A stretch of 43,064 nt of DNA, from contig VHBM01000003.1 of the NCBI GenBank assembly GCA_016871975.1, positions 1 through 43,064 on the forward strand, given 5' to 3'. Made by a program: the position numbers and the translations under genes. A model generated the notes under the pieces. That model saw only the letters and a program-made list of their open reading frames with translations. It was not told the DNA's origin and searched no databases. This document shows positions 31,483 to 39,674 of the stretch, piece after piece. This DNA comes from Nitrososphaerota archaeon. GTDB lineage: Archaea > Thermoproteota > Nitrososphaeria > Nitrososphaerales > Nitrosopumilaceae. Positions within the stretch are counted from its first letter, which is position 1. The number at the start of each line of letters is the position of its first letter.

Positions 31483-34400
31483 ATGGAGCTAGCCAAAGAC
31501 TTTGAACCAAAAAAAATAGAAGAGACCATAAGGACATATCTTTCTGGAGTTCCAGTACAAAAATTAATTTTTGATTCACATGATAAAAATCAAAAAATTA
31601 CTTTCATTGAAGGCCCGCCAACAATGAACGGTGAGCCACATGCAGGCCATCTCAGAGGACGTATCTTTAAGGATCTTTGGTATCGATTCAACACACTGCG
31701 TGGATTTAAAATTTCATTTAATGCTGGATGGGACACCCAAGGACTGCCAGTAGAGCTACAGGCTGAAAAAGAGCTTGGCCTGACAAAAGGAAAATCAGAA
31801 ATTACAGATGATGCAGGAATTGAAAAACTAGTAGGTGAGTGCAAAAAAATTGTTCACAAGTATAACGAAAAGTGGGTATCAGTGGATAAACAGCTTGGCA
31901 TGTCATTTAATCAAGAAAATGCATACTGGACATACAAAGACGAGTTTATTGAGCGCGAGTGGCAGTTTCTAAAAAAAGCACATGAAAATAAAATTCTCAC
32001 AGAAGGATATAGGGTAGTTGCATACTGTCCTAGCTGCCAGACATCACTTAGTCATGCAGAAGTCAACCAAGGATATGAGGAGGTAACTGACCCATCTCTA
32101 TACTATAAGGTAAGGCTGCAAGACCAAGACGTATTTTTGATTGTATGGACAACAATGCCTTTTACACTAGTTACTGATGCAATGGTCGGCTTTAATCCAA
32201 AAGAAGATTATGTGTATGCCAAAGTAAATGACGAAACTTGGGTTGTTGGAAAAACTCGTCTTGAGGAATTTATGAAAGAGGCACGAGTTGAAAATTATAG
32301 CGTACTAAAATCAGCCAAGGGAAAAGACTTTGATGGCAAAAAATACGTCCATCCATTACTAGACCAGATTCCTGGCCTTTCTGAACTTGCAAAAAAATCA
32401 AACTATCATATCGCAGTTTCAGAAGAGTTTGTTGATGTAAATACTGGAAGCGGCATAGTACACTTGTCTCCAGCAAATGGTGAAGAAGACTACAATATTG
32501 CCACAAAGCGAAAGGTTGCTATTTTTAATCCAATAAATGACGAAGTAAAATTCACAAAAGATGCAGGAGTGTATTCTGATCTTTTTGTAAGAGATTCTGA
32601 TGAGAAAATCACACAAGCACTGCGTGAAAAAAACGCACTTGTCAGGCTAGGTAAAATAAAGCACAAGTATCCATTGTGCTGGCGCTCACACCACAAAATT
32701 GTGTGGCTTGCAAGAAGAGAATACTTTTACATGCTTGACAGGCTTGGAGACAAGGCAATAAAGGCAGCAGAGAAAGTCGAATATTTTTTTGATCAGCCAA
32801 AAAACAGATTCTTAGAAATTATAAAAGAAAAGCATCCATGGTGTATTTCGCGTGAAAGATTCTGGGGATGCCCTCTACCGATTTGGAATTGTAAAAACTG
32901 CGGCCATACTGAGTGCTTGTTTTCAAGAAAAGAAATTCTAAAGGCAGCGACGGAGCTTCCAGATGGCCAAGGCTTTGAGTTGCACAGGCCTTGGATTGAT
33001 AGAATTGTGATTACTTGCAAAAAATGCAAATCAAAAATGCAAAGAGAAGAGTTTGTCTTAGACACATGGCACAACAGCGGCTCTGCGCCATACTCGTCTT
33101 TGAGTGATGATGAATACAAAAAAAGTATTCCTGCGCCGTTTTTGACAGAAGGAATTGATCAGACAAGAGGATGGGCATATACTCTATTAATTGAAAATGT
33201 GATCTTGAACAACAAGCCAGTAGCGCCTTTTAGATCATTTTTGTTCCAAGGCCATGTTTTAGACAAAAATGGAAACAAGATGAGCAAAAGTCTTGGAAAT
33301 GTAATCGACGCAGCGCATCTTTTAGAAAAGTATCCTGTAGATTTGATTCGTTTCTACTTTATGTGGAAATCAAGCCCAATAGAGCCGCTTAATTTTGATA
33401 CAGATGAGCTAATGTCAAGGCCATATCAGGTGCTAAGTACATTGTATCACCTGCATCTTTACTTTAAGCAAAACAGCGATTACGATAAATTTGATTCATC
33501 AAAATATACAATCAAGTGGGCAAAAGACCAAAAGTTGCTTGCACCATCTGATGTGTGGCTCTTATCAAAGCTGCAAAGACTAGTTACTAGTGTAACACAG
33601 TCAAATGAAAAATGCAGGTTTCATGAGGCAGCAAGGGCACTAGATGATTTTATCATAAATTCACTCAGCCAAGTATACATTCCAATAACAAGGGGCGAGC
33701 TTTGGGAAGAAGATGAGTCAAAAAAGAACAGAAGGTTTGCAATTTATGCAGTGTTATCATCTATACTAAGAACACTGGATGTGCTGATGCATCCCTTTAG
33801 TCCCTTTGCAAGTGAGTATCTGTATCTTTGTGTGTTTAAAAAAATGCAAAGTGTCCTGCTAGAGTCTTGGCCTGCGCCTGATCAAAAACTCATTAATGAT
33901 AAAATCGAAGAATCATTTGATCTACTAAAAGAAACAATTTCTGTTTCAGCTGCTGCAAGAATGAAAGGAAAGCTAAAACGAAGATGGCCACTAGATGAAG
34001 CAATTATCTGTGTTAAAAAAAATCAAAGACAGCGGCTAGAGTCGCTTTCTGAGCTCCTAATAGCACAGCTAAATGTAGAAAATTACAAAATAGTAGAGCT
34101 AGAACATTTTGAAGGATTGGAAGTATTAAGTGAGCTAAAAAGTGCAAGCCTCCCAGTTACAGCTAAAGTTTCACTAGATCGTAAAAAAATAGGACCTAAA
34201 GCAAAAAATGAGCTGCCAGGCCTGGTGCAACAATTTGAAAAAACATCGCCTGACCAGATTGCAGATGCGTTACTAAAAGAGAATCACTATACATTTGATG
34301 TCAATGGAGCAAAAATAAAACTAGAAAGAGACGATTTTATAGTTGATTTTGATGCAAAAGAAGGTTATGCGTTTTCAAAGCGAGACGAGCTTCTAGTCAT

Positions 34401-34683
34401 AATCTCGACTGTGCGAAACCGCGAGATGATGGCCCGCGGTCTTGTAAAAGACCTAGCAAGAAGACTCCAGACTCTAAGAAAGGAGCGGGGCTACAACCCA
34501 ACTGATGTTCTGAATACAGCCTCAATTCTTGATTTAGATGAGGAAGCACTTGAGATGGCAAAAGAAAAGGCAAAAGATTTGGCGTTTTTGGTGCGTGTAA
34601 AGGAGGTCAATTTCACACAATCCTGCAGTAGTTACAAAGATGACGATATTGATGGCCAAAAAATCAGAATATCTGTAGAATAA
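31483..34683 (+). CDS. ileS: Isoleucyl-tRNA synthetase
   Basis: A 1066-aa class I aminoacyl-tRNA synthetase. The HIGH-equivalent HAGH is at residues 53-56 (NGEPHAGHLRGR) and the KMSKS loop is NKMSKSLGN. Between them is the CP1 editing insert with a WTTMPFTL motif (positions ~222-230), plus zinc-type CxxC clusters (CPSCQTS; CKNCGHTEC; CKKC). The C-terminal anticodon-binding region is of the archaeal/eukaryal-length type. It charges tRNA-Ile and edits Val-tRNA-Ile. Start is ATG. It is monocistronic; the next gene starts 79 nt downstream. Confidence 0.97.
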   Translation: MELAKDFEPKKIEETIRTYLSGVPVQKLIFDSHDKNQKITFIEGPPTMNGEPHAGHLRGRIFKDLWYRFNTLRGFKISFNAGWDTQGLPVELQAEKELGLTKGKSEITDDAGIEKLVGECKKIVHKYNEKWVSVDKQLGMSFNQENAYWTYKDEFIEREWQFLKKAHENKILTEGYRVVAYCPSCQTSLSHAEVNQGYEEVTDPSLYYKVRLQDQDVFLIVWTTMPFTLVTDAMVGFNPKEDYVYAKVNDETWVVGKTRLEEFMKEARVENYSVLKSAKGKDFDGKKYVHPLLDQIPGLSELAKKSNYHIAVSEEFVDVNTGSGIVHLSPANGEEDYNIATKRKVAIFNPINDEVKFTKDAGVYSDLFVRDSDEKITQALREKNALVRLGKIKHKYPLCWRSHHKIVWLARREYFYMLDRLGDKAIKAAEKVEYFFDQPKNRFLEIIKEKHPWCISRERFWGCPLPIWNCKNCGHTECLFSRKEILKAATELPDGQGFELHRPWIDRIVITCKKCKSKMQREEFVLDTWHNSGSAPYSSLSDDEYKKSIPAPFLTEGIDQTRGWAYTLLIENVILNNKPVAPFRSFLFQGHVLDKNGNKMSKSLGNVIDAAHLLEKYPVDLIRFYFMWKSSPIEPLNFDTDELMSRPYQVLSTLYHLHLYFKQNSDYDKFDSSKYTIKWAKDQKLLAPSDVWLLSKLQRLVTSVTQSNEKCRFHEAARALDDFIINSLSQVYIPITRGELWEEDESKKNRRFAIYAVLSSILRTLDVLMHPFSPFASEYLYLCVFKKMQSVLLESWPAPDQKLINDKIEESFDLLKETISVSAAARMKGKLKRRWPLDEAIICVKKNQRQRLESLSELLIAQLNVENYKIVELEHFEGLEVLSELKSASLPVTAKVSLDRKKIGPKAKNELPGLVQQFEKTSPDQIADALLKENHYTFDVNGAKIKLERDDFIVDFDAKEGYAFSKRDELLVIISTVRNREMMARGLVKDLARRLQTLRKERGYNPTDVLNTASILDLDEEALEMAKEKAKDLAFLVRVKEVNFTQSCSSYKDDDIDGQKIRISVE

Positions 34684-34762
34684 ATCGAATAGAATTAGTC
34701 TATCAAATGGTTAGCTTTTAGTAAATCAGGCATAATAAATAAGAAAACTGCGAGTTATAGAT

Positions 34763-35092
34763 ATGGTAAAGCAGATTAGTCTTGATACTTGGTCAGTCCA
34801 GCACCTAGCAGACCTTCTTCGCAAGGGCTCACTTGTTGTAGCAAAAACAAACACACCACTTGTGCTTTACAGACAAACCCTAGAAGAAGACGACAATGCA
34901 TATGAGGAAATTGTTTGCACTCTGACAAAAGACTATGTAGTTGAGCAGCTTGTCACTTCAGGTGGAGTTATAGCTCCTGCATTTCATCAACAGCTGGTTT
35001 TTACAGTAGATGAATTTCCAGACAGGTTGCTAAGAAAAAGCAAGGATCTGTTTTTACAAGTTGTTGAAACATTAGAAAATCAAATAGAATAG
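34763..35092 (+). CDS. Hypothetical protein, 109 aa
   Basis: A 109-aa ATG-initiated soluble protein of mixed alpha/beta character: helix SVQHLADLLRKG, strand SLVVAKTNTPLVLYRQ, acidic turn LEEDDN, and a C-terminal helix DRLLRKSKDLFLQVVETLENQ. No Cys motifs, membrane segments or catalytic signature. I do not recognise the family. It lies between ileS and sucC with its own TATA-like stretch (CATAATAAATA, about 30 nt upstream of the ATG). The 41-nt gap to sucC allows either co-transcription or a separate promoter. Confidence 0.7.
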   Translation: MVKQISLDTWSVQHLADLLRKGSLVVAKTNTPLVLYRQTLEEDDNAYEEIVCTLTKDYVVEQLVTSGGVIAPAFHQQLVFTVDEFPDRLLRKSKDLFLQVVETLENQIE

Positions 35093-35133
35093 TTATCATA
35101 CAGATTATAAGGACGTCTCTGAATGATTTTTTC

Positions 35134-36240
35134 ATGCGTCTTTTAGAGTATCAAGCAAAGCAGCTATTTTCAGAATATGGAATAAAAATACCAAAAGGAA
35201 TCACATCAAAAAATATTGAACAGGGAAGAAAGGATGCAAAAGAGCTTGGCTTTCCATTTGTTATCAAGGCTCAGGTGCCAGTTGGCGGTCGTGGAAAAGT
35301 AGGTGCCATACAAAAGTGTAACAATGCTGATGAGTTTGAGCTAAAATATCCACAAATCTTGGAAATGACAGTCAAAGGAGAAAAAGTGCGAGCTATTCTA
35401 CTTGAAAAGATGGCCGAATACAAAAAAGAGCTTTATCTTTCGCTTTTTTTAAACCGCGGTAAAAGATGCTATACTATTATTGCATCAGCTGAAGGCGGTG
35501 TTGAAATCGAGTCTGTCAAAAATCAGGTAATACGAGAGGCTGGCCTAGGCGATGTTGAAAAATCTGTGGCAGAAGAGGTTGCAAAGGCAATTGGCCTCAA
35601 GGATAACACAGTAAATGAGTTTGTTGACCTTGTACAGCGATTATCAAAATTAATAGTTGAAAAAGAAGCCGAGCTTGCAGAGATTAACCCAGTTGCAATC
35701 TTAAATGATGGCAGCATTCTTGCGCTAGATGGCAAGATAATAACAGATGATAATGCGGGTTTTAGACATCGAGAGCTTGCAAAGTTTCAGGAAAGATCAG
35801 AGCTTGAAGAAAAGGCTGAAAAAAGTGGATTCACTCTAGTTGAGCTAGACGGAAACATTGCAGTTGTTGGAAACGGTGCAGGTCTTGTCATGTCAACACT
35901 AGATATGTTATCAGACAATGGTGGCAAGCCTGCATGTTTTTTGGATGTTGGTGGAGGTGCTACGACAGAGTCAGTCTATGAAGCTTTAACTCTAGTTAGT
36001 AAAATGAATAAAGTCAAAGGAATTCTTGTCAATCTTTATGGCGGCATTGTCAAGACTACAACAGTTGCCTCTGCTTTTATCAAGGCATATGATGACAAGC
36101 TAATTGATCTGCCAGTATTTGCAAGACTGATGGGTGCAGAGTCTGACAAGGCAAAAGAGATGTTAAAAAATACAAAAACAAAGCTGTTTGATTCTGTTGA
36201 AGCAGCAATAAACGCTGCCGTGATTGGAGTAAGAAAATGA
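35134..36240 (+). CDS. sucC: Succinyl-CoA ligase, beta subunit
   Basis: A 368-aa ATP-grasp subunit. The start MRLLEYQAKQLFSEYGIKIP is the conserved beta-subunit N-terminus. The nucleotide-binding region (FVIKAQVPVGGRGKVGAI) and the C-terminal CoA-ligase domain (ACFLDVGGGATTESVYEAL, VNLYGGIVKTT) follow. With SucD it interconverts succinyl-CoA and succinate with ATP/ADP; in ammonia-oxidising archaea it may operate in the branched TCA or carbon-fixation cycle. The stop overlaps the sucD start in ATGA. Length is a little shorter than E. coli SucC (388). Confidence 0.95.
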   Translation: MRLLEYQAKQLFSEYGIKIPKGITSKNIEQGRKDAKELGFPFVIKAQVPVGGRGKVGAIQKCNNADEFELKYPQILEMTVKGEKVRAILLEKMAEYKKELYLSLFLNRGKRCYTIIASAEGGVEIESVKNQVIREAGLGDVEKSVAEEVAKAIGLKDNTVNEFVDLVQRLSKLIVEKEAELAEINPVAILNDGSILALDGKIITDDNAGFRHRELAKFQERSELEEKAEKSGFTLVELDGNIAVVGNGAGLVMSTLDMLSDNGGKPACFLDVGGGATTESVYEALTLVSKMNKVKGILVNLYGGIVKTTTVASAFIKAYDDKLIDLPVFARLMGAESDKAKEMLKNTKTKLFDSVEAAINAAVIGVRK

Positions 36241-37154
36241 ATGACATATTTGAGCTTCTTCAAGGAAAACAAGGAGAACCTGATTACAAAAAAAAGTCAG
36301 TAATTGTACAGGGAATTACAGGAAAGTTTGGCTCGCTTCACACTAAATTGATGGTTGGTTATGGCACAAACATTGTAGCTGGCGTTACACCGGGAAAAGG
36401 CGGGCAAAAGTTTGAAGGAATCCCAATTTATGAAACAATGAGTGAAGCAGTGCAGGCAACAGGTGCAAAAATTTCAATCATATTTGTTCCTGCAAAGTTT
36501 TTTCTTGGCGCTGCAGTTGATGCGCTAGAGGCAGGAATAAAACTTCTAGTTGCAATACCTGAACATGTTCCGGTACGAGACACTATGACTCTGCTTGAGC
36601 TTGCAAAGAAAAATGACGCAATTATAATTGGTCCAAATACTCCTGGCATAATGATTCCTGAAGTAATTAAAATTGGCATAATGCCTGCAAGCTCCTTTAG
36701 AGCAGGCGATATTGCCGTACTATCAAAAAGTGGAACTTTGATGTATGAAGTATCACATAACCTAACTGAAGCAGGATTTGGACAATGCATAACGCTAGGC
36801 ATTGGCGGCGACCCAATCAATGGTACAACACTAATTGACGCATTTGATATGGTAAAAGACAATCCTGAGCTTAAGGGAATTGTAGTTGTAGGTGAAATAG
36901 GTGGTGATGCGGAAGAAACGCTTGCACAGCACGTCATTGACTCTAATTTTGAAAAACCGATTGTTGCCTATATTGCAGGCCGTGCTGCCCCAAAAGAAAA
37001 AAGGATGGGTCATGCAGGAGCTATAGTTTATGGAAACTATGGTTCTGCTGAATCAAAGGTTTCAATGTTTAATAAGGCAAACATACCTGTTGCCAAAAGA
37101 CCTGCAGAGGTGCCCATGCTTTTGGCAGGCAAGTTTGAAAAATACAAGGATTAA
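36237..37154 (+). CDS. sucD: Succinyl-CoA ligase, alpha subunit
   Basis: A 305-aa alpha subunit. The N-terminal CoA-binding Rossmann domain has VIVQGITGKFGSLHTKLMVGYGTNIVAGVTPGKGG; the phosphorylated active-site histidine is His259 in MGHAGAIVYG. IGPNTPGIMIPE and LSKSGTLMYEV are also typical. The ATG overlaps the sucC stop (ATGA), giving a coupled two-gene operon. The N-terminus is extended by ~20 residues (FELLQGKQGEPDYKKK) compared with the E. coli protein. About 27 nt downstream lies the L40e gene, which could be on the same transcript. Confidence 0.95.
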   Translation: MNDIFELLQGKQGEPDYKKKSVIVQGITGKFGSLHTKLMVGYGTNIVAGVTPGKGGQKFEGIPIYETMSEAVQATGAKISIIFVPAKFFLGAAVDALEAGIKLLVAIPEHVPVRDTMTLLELAKKNDAIIIGPNTPGIMIPEVIKIGIMPASSFRAGDIAVLSKSGTLMYEVSHNLTEAGFGQCITLGIGGDPINGTTLIDAFDMVKDNPELKGIVVVGEIGGDAEETLAQHVIDSNFEKPIVAYIAGRAAPKEKRMGHAGAIVYGNYGSAESKVSMFNKANIPVAKRPAEVPMLLAGKFEKYKD

Positions 37155-37180
37155 AAGGGAGCATTTTTGAGGAAAGAAAT

Positions 37181-37348
37181 ATGCCGATAACTGATTCAGA
37201 AAAAAAACAAATTGCACAAAAGGCACGTTTACATCTTAAGATCTGTTTTCATTGTGGGGCACGAAATTCAATTTCTGCAACAAGATGCAGAAAGTGTCAT
37301 AACAGTTACCTAAGACTCAAAAACAGAACACTTGGCATAAAGAAGTAA
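37181..37348 (+). CDS. rpl40e: Ribosomal protein L40e
   Basis: A 55-aa ATG-initiated protein of the large-subunit L40e family. The four-cysteine zinc finger is Cys22-x2-Cys25 (CFHCGARNS) and Cys36-x2-Cys39 (CRKCHNSYLRLKN), with a basic C-terminus ending KNRTLGIKK. In archaea L40e is a free short protein; in eukaryotes it is fused to ubiquitin. A GAGG-like Shine-Dalgarno is about 8 nt before the ATG. It sits between sucD and tRNA-Val. Family and length match closely. Confidence 0.95.
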   Translation: MPITDSEKKQIAQKARLHLKICFHCGARNSISATRCRKCHNSYLRLKNRTLGIKK

Positions 37349-37386
37349 TACAAAAAGACAAAAGCCTCCTTTATTTTATGAACCTT

Positions 37387-37482
37387 GGACCGGTAGTCTA
37401 GTGGTTAGGATGACGCTCTCACACAGCGTAAAGATGCAAGAACATCTCGCTAAGGTCATGGGTTCAAATCCCATCCGGTCCA
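37387..37482 (+). tRNA. tRNA-Val(CAC) with a 23-nt intron at position 44/45
   Basis: Acceptor stem GGACCGG (37387-37393) pairs with CCGGTCC (37475-37481), with discriminator A at 37482; CCA is not encoded. The D arm is GTCT...AGGAT. The anticodon stem ACGCT/AGCGT (37413-37417, 37425-37429) carries loop CTCACAC with anticodon CAC at 37420-37422. The T arm is ATGGG-TTCAAAT-CCCAT (37458-37474). Between the anticodon and T arms are 28 nt instead of 5; removing 37431-37453 leaves AGGTC, a normal class I variable loop. A TATA-like TTTATTTTA precedes the gene. Every stem pairs perfectly. Confidence 0.92.
37431..37453 (+). other. Bulge-helix-bulge intron in tRNA-Val, non-canonical position
   Basis: Exonic AGCG (37425-37428) pairs with intron CGCT (37448-37451), flanked by 3-nt bulges TAA (37429-37431) and AAG (37452-37454). 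The inner hairpin is AGATG/CATCT with loop CAAGAA. Cutting TA|A and AA|G removes exactly 23 nt, and the joined tRNA has a 5-nt variable loop. The architecture is nearly identical to the carB insertion. Archaeal tRNA introns outside 37/38 are known and require a splicing endonuclease with broad specificity. Confidence 0.88.
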
Positions 37483-37518
37483 TTATGGTTCCAAGTAACT
37501 TCTTACATGAACCGCATT

Positions 37519-37552
37519 TTTGTAGAAATTTTTAATTTTAATTTTAAATTTT
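37519..37552 (+). terminator. T-rich transcription termination region after tRNA-Val
   Basis: Several T-runs (ATTTTTAATTTTAATTTTAAATTTTTTT) start about 37 nt after the mature tRNA end. Archaeal RNA polymerase terminates at such oligo-T tracts without a hairpin. No gene lies on this strand for the next several kilobases, in agreement with a terminator. Confidence 0.5.
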
Positions 37553-37606
37553 TTTGAAATGATTTAGAAATGCACTATTGATTTTTGTAAAAATTATTAT
37601 GTTATA

Positions 37607-37646
37607 GGTTCAAATCCAGAGCGTTCTGAACCCTAAAGACCGGTCC
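37607..37646 (+). other. Possible degenerate tRNA 3'-end remnant
   Basis: GGTTCAAATCC (37607-37617) is identical to the T-loop core of the adjacent tRNA-Val, and CCGGTCC (37640-37646) is identical to its acceptor 3' strand, in the same order but with 22 nt between instead of 3. ATGGTT follows in both places. No upstream tRNA half is present. This could be the scar of a past integration at the tRNA 3' end or a decayed duplication. GGTTCA...TGAACC can also form a weak hairpin, so a small RNA is the alternative. Confidence 0.35.
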
Positions 37647-37683
37647 GCGCCCATGGTTTTACTTGAAGAAAATCGTGCAAAAA

Positions 37684-37926
37684 TCAGTTAAGCAACTCAT
37701 GAATCAGATACATCATTCGTTTTGTTACAAAAAATGATCCAAAGAATACCAAAGGCAAAACAAAAATTATCGGCATCAGCAAATACGTGTAAGGCTCATT
37801 AATGCATTGAACAATCTTGTTTGACTCGTCTGTTTGGCAGTTCACAAAATGATACAACGGAACAAACAACCAATGTAATTTTTGATTCAAGTGTGTTCCA
37901 ATGTGTAAGCTGATACCATTAAACAA
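37684..37926 (-). CDS. Small membrane protein, hypothetical
   Basis: An 80-aa ATG-initiated frame. A hydrophobic stretch near residues 49-67 (LLMPIIFVLPLVFFGSFFV) followed by basic KRMM indicates one transmembrane helix near the C-terminus; the N-terminal half is soluble, with two Cys. No family recognised. It stands alone between tRNA-Val and znuB, in a stretch with lower coding density. It could be a genuine lineage-specific membrane peptide or a fortuitous frame. Confidence 0.45.
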   Translation of the reverse strand: MFNGISLHIGTHLNQKLHWLFVPLYHFVNCQTDESNKIVQCINEPYTYLLMPIIFVLPLVFFGSFFVTKRMMYLIHELLN

Positions 37927-38002
37927 TAAAAGTGATATTTGGATTACAGTATTAAAAAACTGTGTGTTTTAAAGAGAGAAATAAAAATTAGTTTTTTATG
38001 AA

Positions 38003-38857
38003 TCAATAGTTATGAACGATTTTAGACTGTTCTTTAATTGTGACTTTTGCTATAAGACCAGCAGACCTACATGCTAGAGTTCCAAGCAACAATGCAACTG
38101 CAATCAAAACAATTGTTCCTGATGGGGCTAAATTAAGATAGTACGAAAGGAAAATGCCCGTAACCACGGATGATACAGACATCAGAATAGAAATCACGAC
38201 AGTTTTTTTGAATCCTTTACCAAAAAGCATTGCAGAAATATTTGGAATTACGATTAGTGCAGATATCAACAGTATTCCCACTAATCTCATCGAGTTCACC
38301 ACAGTCACAGCTGCCAGGATAACAAAAAGATAATTTAGAAACGTGGTATTGAGTCCTGCAACTTTGGCCTGTTCTTCATTAAATGATAGATGCAAAAACT
38401 GTTTTTGAAACACAAGAAGAGTCCAAACTATTCCTGCACTAATTGCAGTAATCATTATCATATCTTCAAGGCCAATTAAGAGAATACTACCAAACAAAAA
38501 GCTAAACAAATCAACTGAAAAACCTCCTGATGCACTGACAAGTGTTACTCCAACTGCCAAACCAGATACTAAAACGACAGCGACAGCTGCATCACCAGAT
38601 ACTTTGGTGCTTGAGCGTAGTTTCTGAAGGCCTAAGCCACCAAATACGGATGCAATGAAGGCGCCCCATAATGGAACAATTCCTAAGAACAAACCTAATG
38701 AAATTCCACCAAAAGCAACATGTGCTATACCATCACCAAAAAGCGAATATCTTCGGAGTACAAGAAAGATCCCCATAAAAGAGCAGATTATGGCTACAGC
38801 GATTCCTGCAATCAGTGCTTTTTGCATAAACCCGTACGATAACACATCTAAGATCAT
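38003..38857 (-). CDS. znuB: Zinc-type ABC transporter permease
   Basis: A 284-aa integral membrane protein of the ABC-3 (ZnuB/MntB) family with about eight hydrophobic helices. Early conserved segments are GIFLVLRRYSLFGDGIAHVAFGGISLG (the family's S-L-x-G-D-x-x-x-H pattern), later VNSMRLVGILLISALIVIPNISA. It is the membrane channel of the importer, working with ZnuC and ZnuA encoded just upstream (10-nt gap to znuC). Start ATG. Length is typical. Confidence 0.92.
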   Translation of the reverse strand: MILDVLSYGFMQKALIAGIAVAIICSFMGIFLVLRRYSLFGDGIAHVAFGGISLGLFLGIVPLWGAFIASVFGGLGLQKLRSSTKVSGDAAVAVVLVSGLAVGVTLVSASGGFSVDLFSFLFGSILLIGLEDMIMITAISAGIVWTLLVFQKQFLHLSFNEEQAKVAGLNTTFLNYLFVILAAVTVVNSMRLVGILLISALIVIPNISAMLFGKGFKKTVVISILMSVSSVVTGIFLSYYLNLAPSGTIVLIAVALLLGTLACRSAGLIAKVTIKEQSKIVHNY

Positions 38858-38867
38858 TTCTCAACAC

Positions 38868-39674
38868 CTAATGATTATGATCATGCATGTGCATCTGCAT
38901 TGCAGACTCTGTGTAGGTTTTAAGAAGATTTTCATCGGCAAAGAATTTCTCTTTTTCACCGTGAAAGAAGAGTTTCCGATTCATGCATGCAACCCTACTA
39001 GCGTATTTTTTAATTGCGTCAAGATCATGTGACGACCAAACAACTGTGATTCCATTTTCCTTGTTGAGTTTTTCAATTATCTTGTAGAACTTTGTTTGTG
39101 ACTCTACATCAACACTTGTTACCGGTTCATCAAGAATCAAAAGCAGGGGATCCTTTACCAGTGATTTGGCGATGAATACTCGTTGCAACTCCCCGCTAGA
39201 TAGCTCACCAATCCTTCGATTTTTGAGATGTTCTAGTCCTACTGTTTTGAGGGATTCGTGTATCTTATCTTCTGCCTTGTCAATCTTTTTGTAAATTCTA
39301 TTCCAGCAACAACCACATTGCTGAATCAATTTTGCTCCCTTTACAATTTTTTTATCAGAGATAATCCCCATGGAAACTATATCGTAAACTGTTGCAGGAA
39401 AGTTGGGCTCAAATGCAATCTTTTGTGGAACGTATCCGACAAGTGGAATCAATGATTTGTATTTGTCAGGCTCAAAGCCAAACAGCTTTATCTTTCCTTT
39501 GTAATCTTGTAATCCAAATATTGCACGAAAAAGAGTCGTCTTTCCTGCACCATTTGGTCCCACTATTCCAAGCAGTTCACCTTCTGAGACATCAAAGCTG
39601 ATATCATCTACTGCAACGTGGCTGTCATATCCAATGCTGAGTTTTTCTACTTGGAGCACTTTGGTCATTGACAT
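38868..39674 (-). CDS. znuC: Zinc-type ABC transporter ATP-binding protein
   Basis: A 268-aa ABC ATPase. Walker A is GPNGAGKTT (39-47), the Q-loop is VGYVPQK, the signature is LSSGE (158-162, instead of the common LSGGQ) and Walker B is LLLILDEP (177-184). Between the Q-loop and signature is an unusual segment containing CGCC (Cys120, Cys122, Cys123), absent from most ZnuC proteins, and possibly metal-binding. It powers metal import with ZnuB. The start overlaps the znuA stop by 10 nt, so the operon is znuA-znuC-znuB. The C-terminus is His-rich (HMHDHNH), another possible metal site. Confidence 0.93.
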   Translation of the reverse strand: MSMTKVLQVEKLSIGYDSHVAVDDISFDVSEGELLGIVGPNGAGKTTLFRAIFGLQDYKGKIKLFGFEPDKYKSLIPLVGYVPQKIAFEPNFPATVYDIVSMGIISDKKIVKGAKLIQQCGCCWNRIYKKIDKAEDKIHESLKTVGLEHLKNRRIGELSSGELQRVFIAKSLVKDPLLLILDEPVTSVDVESQTKFYKIIEKLNKENGITVVWSSHDLDAIKKYASRVACMNRKLFFHGEKEKFFADENLLKTYTESAMQMHMHDHNH

